DNA from: Mycobacterium marinum
Lineage (GTDB): Bacteria; Actinomycetota; Actinomycetes; Mycobacteriales; Mycobacteriaceae
Length of the DNA: 64,000 nt
NCBI RefSeq assembly: GCF_003391395.1
Contig: NZ_CP024190.1
Coordinates: 2,852,001-2,916,000, forward strand
Reading direction: 5' to 3'
Below the pieces are notes generated by a model that was not told the DNA's origin, ran no database searches, and worked only from the letters and a program-made list of their open reading frames with translations. Shown here piece after piece: positions 63,005 to 64,000 of the stretch (positions within the stretch are counted from its first letter, which is position 1; every line of letters begins with the position of its first letter). Made by a program: the position numbers and the translations under genes.

Positions 63005-63451
63005 CTACCGACGGGGGCCGCCATCGATGAGTCGGTCGAGTTGATGGAGTGCTGCGGGGGTTGCACAGGTGGTGAAGGCGGTCAGGAAGGTGTCGACGAG
63101 GTCGGGGCCGGTGATGGTGGGGCGGGCGATGGCAGCGATCGCTAGGCGGGAATGGTCGTCGATGATATTGAGGATTTCTGCGCCGCTGTGATCGGCGAAA
63201 TGCCAGTGTGTGACGTCGGGTTGCCAGCGTCGGAGCGGGTCTTGTTTTTCGGGGGATGGATCAGTCGGGGACCGAGTTGCCGAACAACGCCCGCCGAACA
63301 GCGACGCGCCTGCCGCTCTGACTCCGTCGGCCCCGGCGTCGGGCGTAGGCCTGACGGTCGCCGCCGCATTCCGGGCCAGTAGACCGTCGCGCGCCGCACC
63401 GTCGAGGTCGGCCCGCAACCGCGCAGGATCTATCGCTTGGGCCGACATCAC
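63005..63451 (-). pseudogene. IS481-like transposase remnant
   Basis: The frame carries part of an rve/DDE integrase core: RWQPDVTHWHFADHSGAEIL and IIDDHSRLAIAAIARPTITG, the first two catalytic-region blocks of IS481-type transposases. Upstream family-like sequence (RLIHPPKNKTRS) sits in another frame near 63280, so there is at least one frameshift, and the third acidic residue region is missing because the frame ends at 63005. No terminal inverted repeats were found. Confidence 0.65.
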
Positions 63452-63464
63452 AGGACCTCAGGGA

Positions 63465-64000
63465 TTATTCGGGATCCAGAACGAGGGGGCCTCCTTGGCG
63501 GCGACGCGCGACACGGTCTCCGTCAGCGACGGATTCGTTGAGGGCGCGCAGCCGATTCAAGCTGATGTGTGCTTGCCCGTTGGACCCAACGGGTCCCGCA
63601 GCGGCGGCAGCGATTTTGAACGGACCGTTGTAGACGACCTCAGGGTGTTCGTCGGACTTGCGCGACAAGCGGAGCACAATCAGGGCCGAGGCGTGGTCGT
63701 GGGAGGTAGGCCTGATGGCGATGCCGCTGGTGCCGTAGGTGCCCTTGATCTCGACTGCGCGGTGGTCCTCGCTGATCGCGTCATGTCCCGGTGTCGACGG
63801 CGGCATGAGCGTGATATCGAAGAGCTCCTCGGTCGCAGCTTCTGCCAACGACCCAACGAGGTGTCCGTCAAGGGGAAATTTCCGACCCGGATGCAATAGC
63901 TCGAGTTCCTCGACGATCGCGTGCAGGCGGTCGACCAGTGCCGCTGTCCGCTGCATCCGTTCTTCGCGATCCCGCCACTTGCCGCTGGTGGGTGCTGGCA
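63465..64000 (-). CDS. PD-(D/E)XK-like protein of unknown function, partial
   Basis: The frame stays open upstream of ATG 63956 to the window end with protein-like sequence (TSGKWRDREERMQRTAALVD), so the start probably lies outside. Visible features are FPLDGHLVGSLAEAATEELF and GHDAISEDHRAVEIKGTYGT, in which Asp followed by E-I-K fits a PD-(D/E)XK nuclease-type core, as in DUF6998-like proteins. Such proteins occur near restriction or defence genes. It lies beside a transposase remnant in the accessory zone after tRNA-Pro. Confidence 0.6.
   Translation of the reverse strand, partial: PAPTSGKWRDREERMQRTAALVDRLHAIVEELELLHPGRKFPLDGHLVGSLAEAATEELFDITLMPPSTPGHDAISEDHRAVEIKGTYGTSGIAIRPTSHDHASALIVLRLSRKSDEHPEVVYNGPFKIAAAAAGPVGSNGQAHISLNRLRALNESVADGDRVARRRQGGPLVLDPE

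Overview
The window comes from a slow-growing Mycobacterium that is related to, but not part of, the M. tuberculosis complex. The evidence is high GC, frequent GTG and TTG starts, two PE_PGRS genes, two PPE genes, and a backbone that follows the M. tuberculosis order Rv1683 to Rv1713 almost gene for gene. Ortholog names are from memory of that order; no database was searched. Species cannot be fixed; a PE_PGRS-rich species of the M. kansasii, M. marinum or M. szulgai kind would fit.

Backbone, left part (1-6334): the 3' end of an Rv1683-type acyl-CoA synthetase/lipase, a Trm112-like protein, a VOC gene broken by a 22-bp tandem duplication, a TetR regulator with a two-gene ABC exporter, 3-methyladenine DNA glycosylase, and tyrS. 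Island 1 (about 6335-17400), between tyrS and lprJ, carries two PE_PGRS genes around a zinc-ribbon membrane protein, then a YcaO-TfuA pair (peptide-backbone modification chemistry) with an array of covarying hairpin repeats upstream.

Backbone, middle (17407-29959): lprJ, a TPR-like protein, glycerol-3-phosphate phosphatase, a 58-aa protein, tlyA, nadK, recN, steA, mctB, pyrG, a NUDIX hydrolase, xerD, and a convergent O-methyltransferase. Island 2 (30107-39692) is an overlapping six-gene ebo-type operon: an inositol-phosphate-synthase-like cyclase, UbiA prenyltransferase, a sugar-phosphate-isomerase fused to EboA, TatD-like EboB, EboE and EboF. It is followed by a TerB/Coq4-like protein and a convergent DHA2 efflux pump. 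Together they look like a pathway for a prenylated cyclitol-type metabolite.

Two PPE genes (39834-42560) come next. Island 3 (42992-54850) holds a two-module NRPS (C-A-T-E-C-A-T-TE), its MbtH partner, an acyl-CoA dehydrogenase and a divergent haem-oxygenase-like diiron enzyme. It lies where M. tuberculosis has the Rv1707 permease. The two NRPS modules share long near-identical tracts that flank unlike A-domain cores.

Backbone, right part (55023-60573): the coupled parA-scpA-scpB-rluB-cmk-der operon and a tRNA-Pro(GGG). Beyond the tRNA (60574-64000) is a decayed zone: a frameshifted hypothetical gene, an adenylate cyclase with an amber codon at position 6, an IS481-like remnant, and a PD-(D/E)XK-like protein running off the window.
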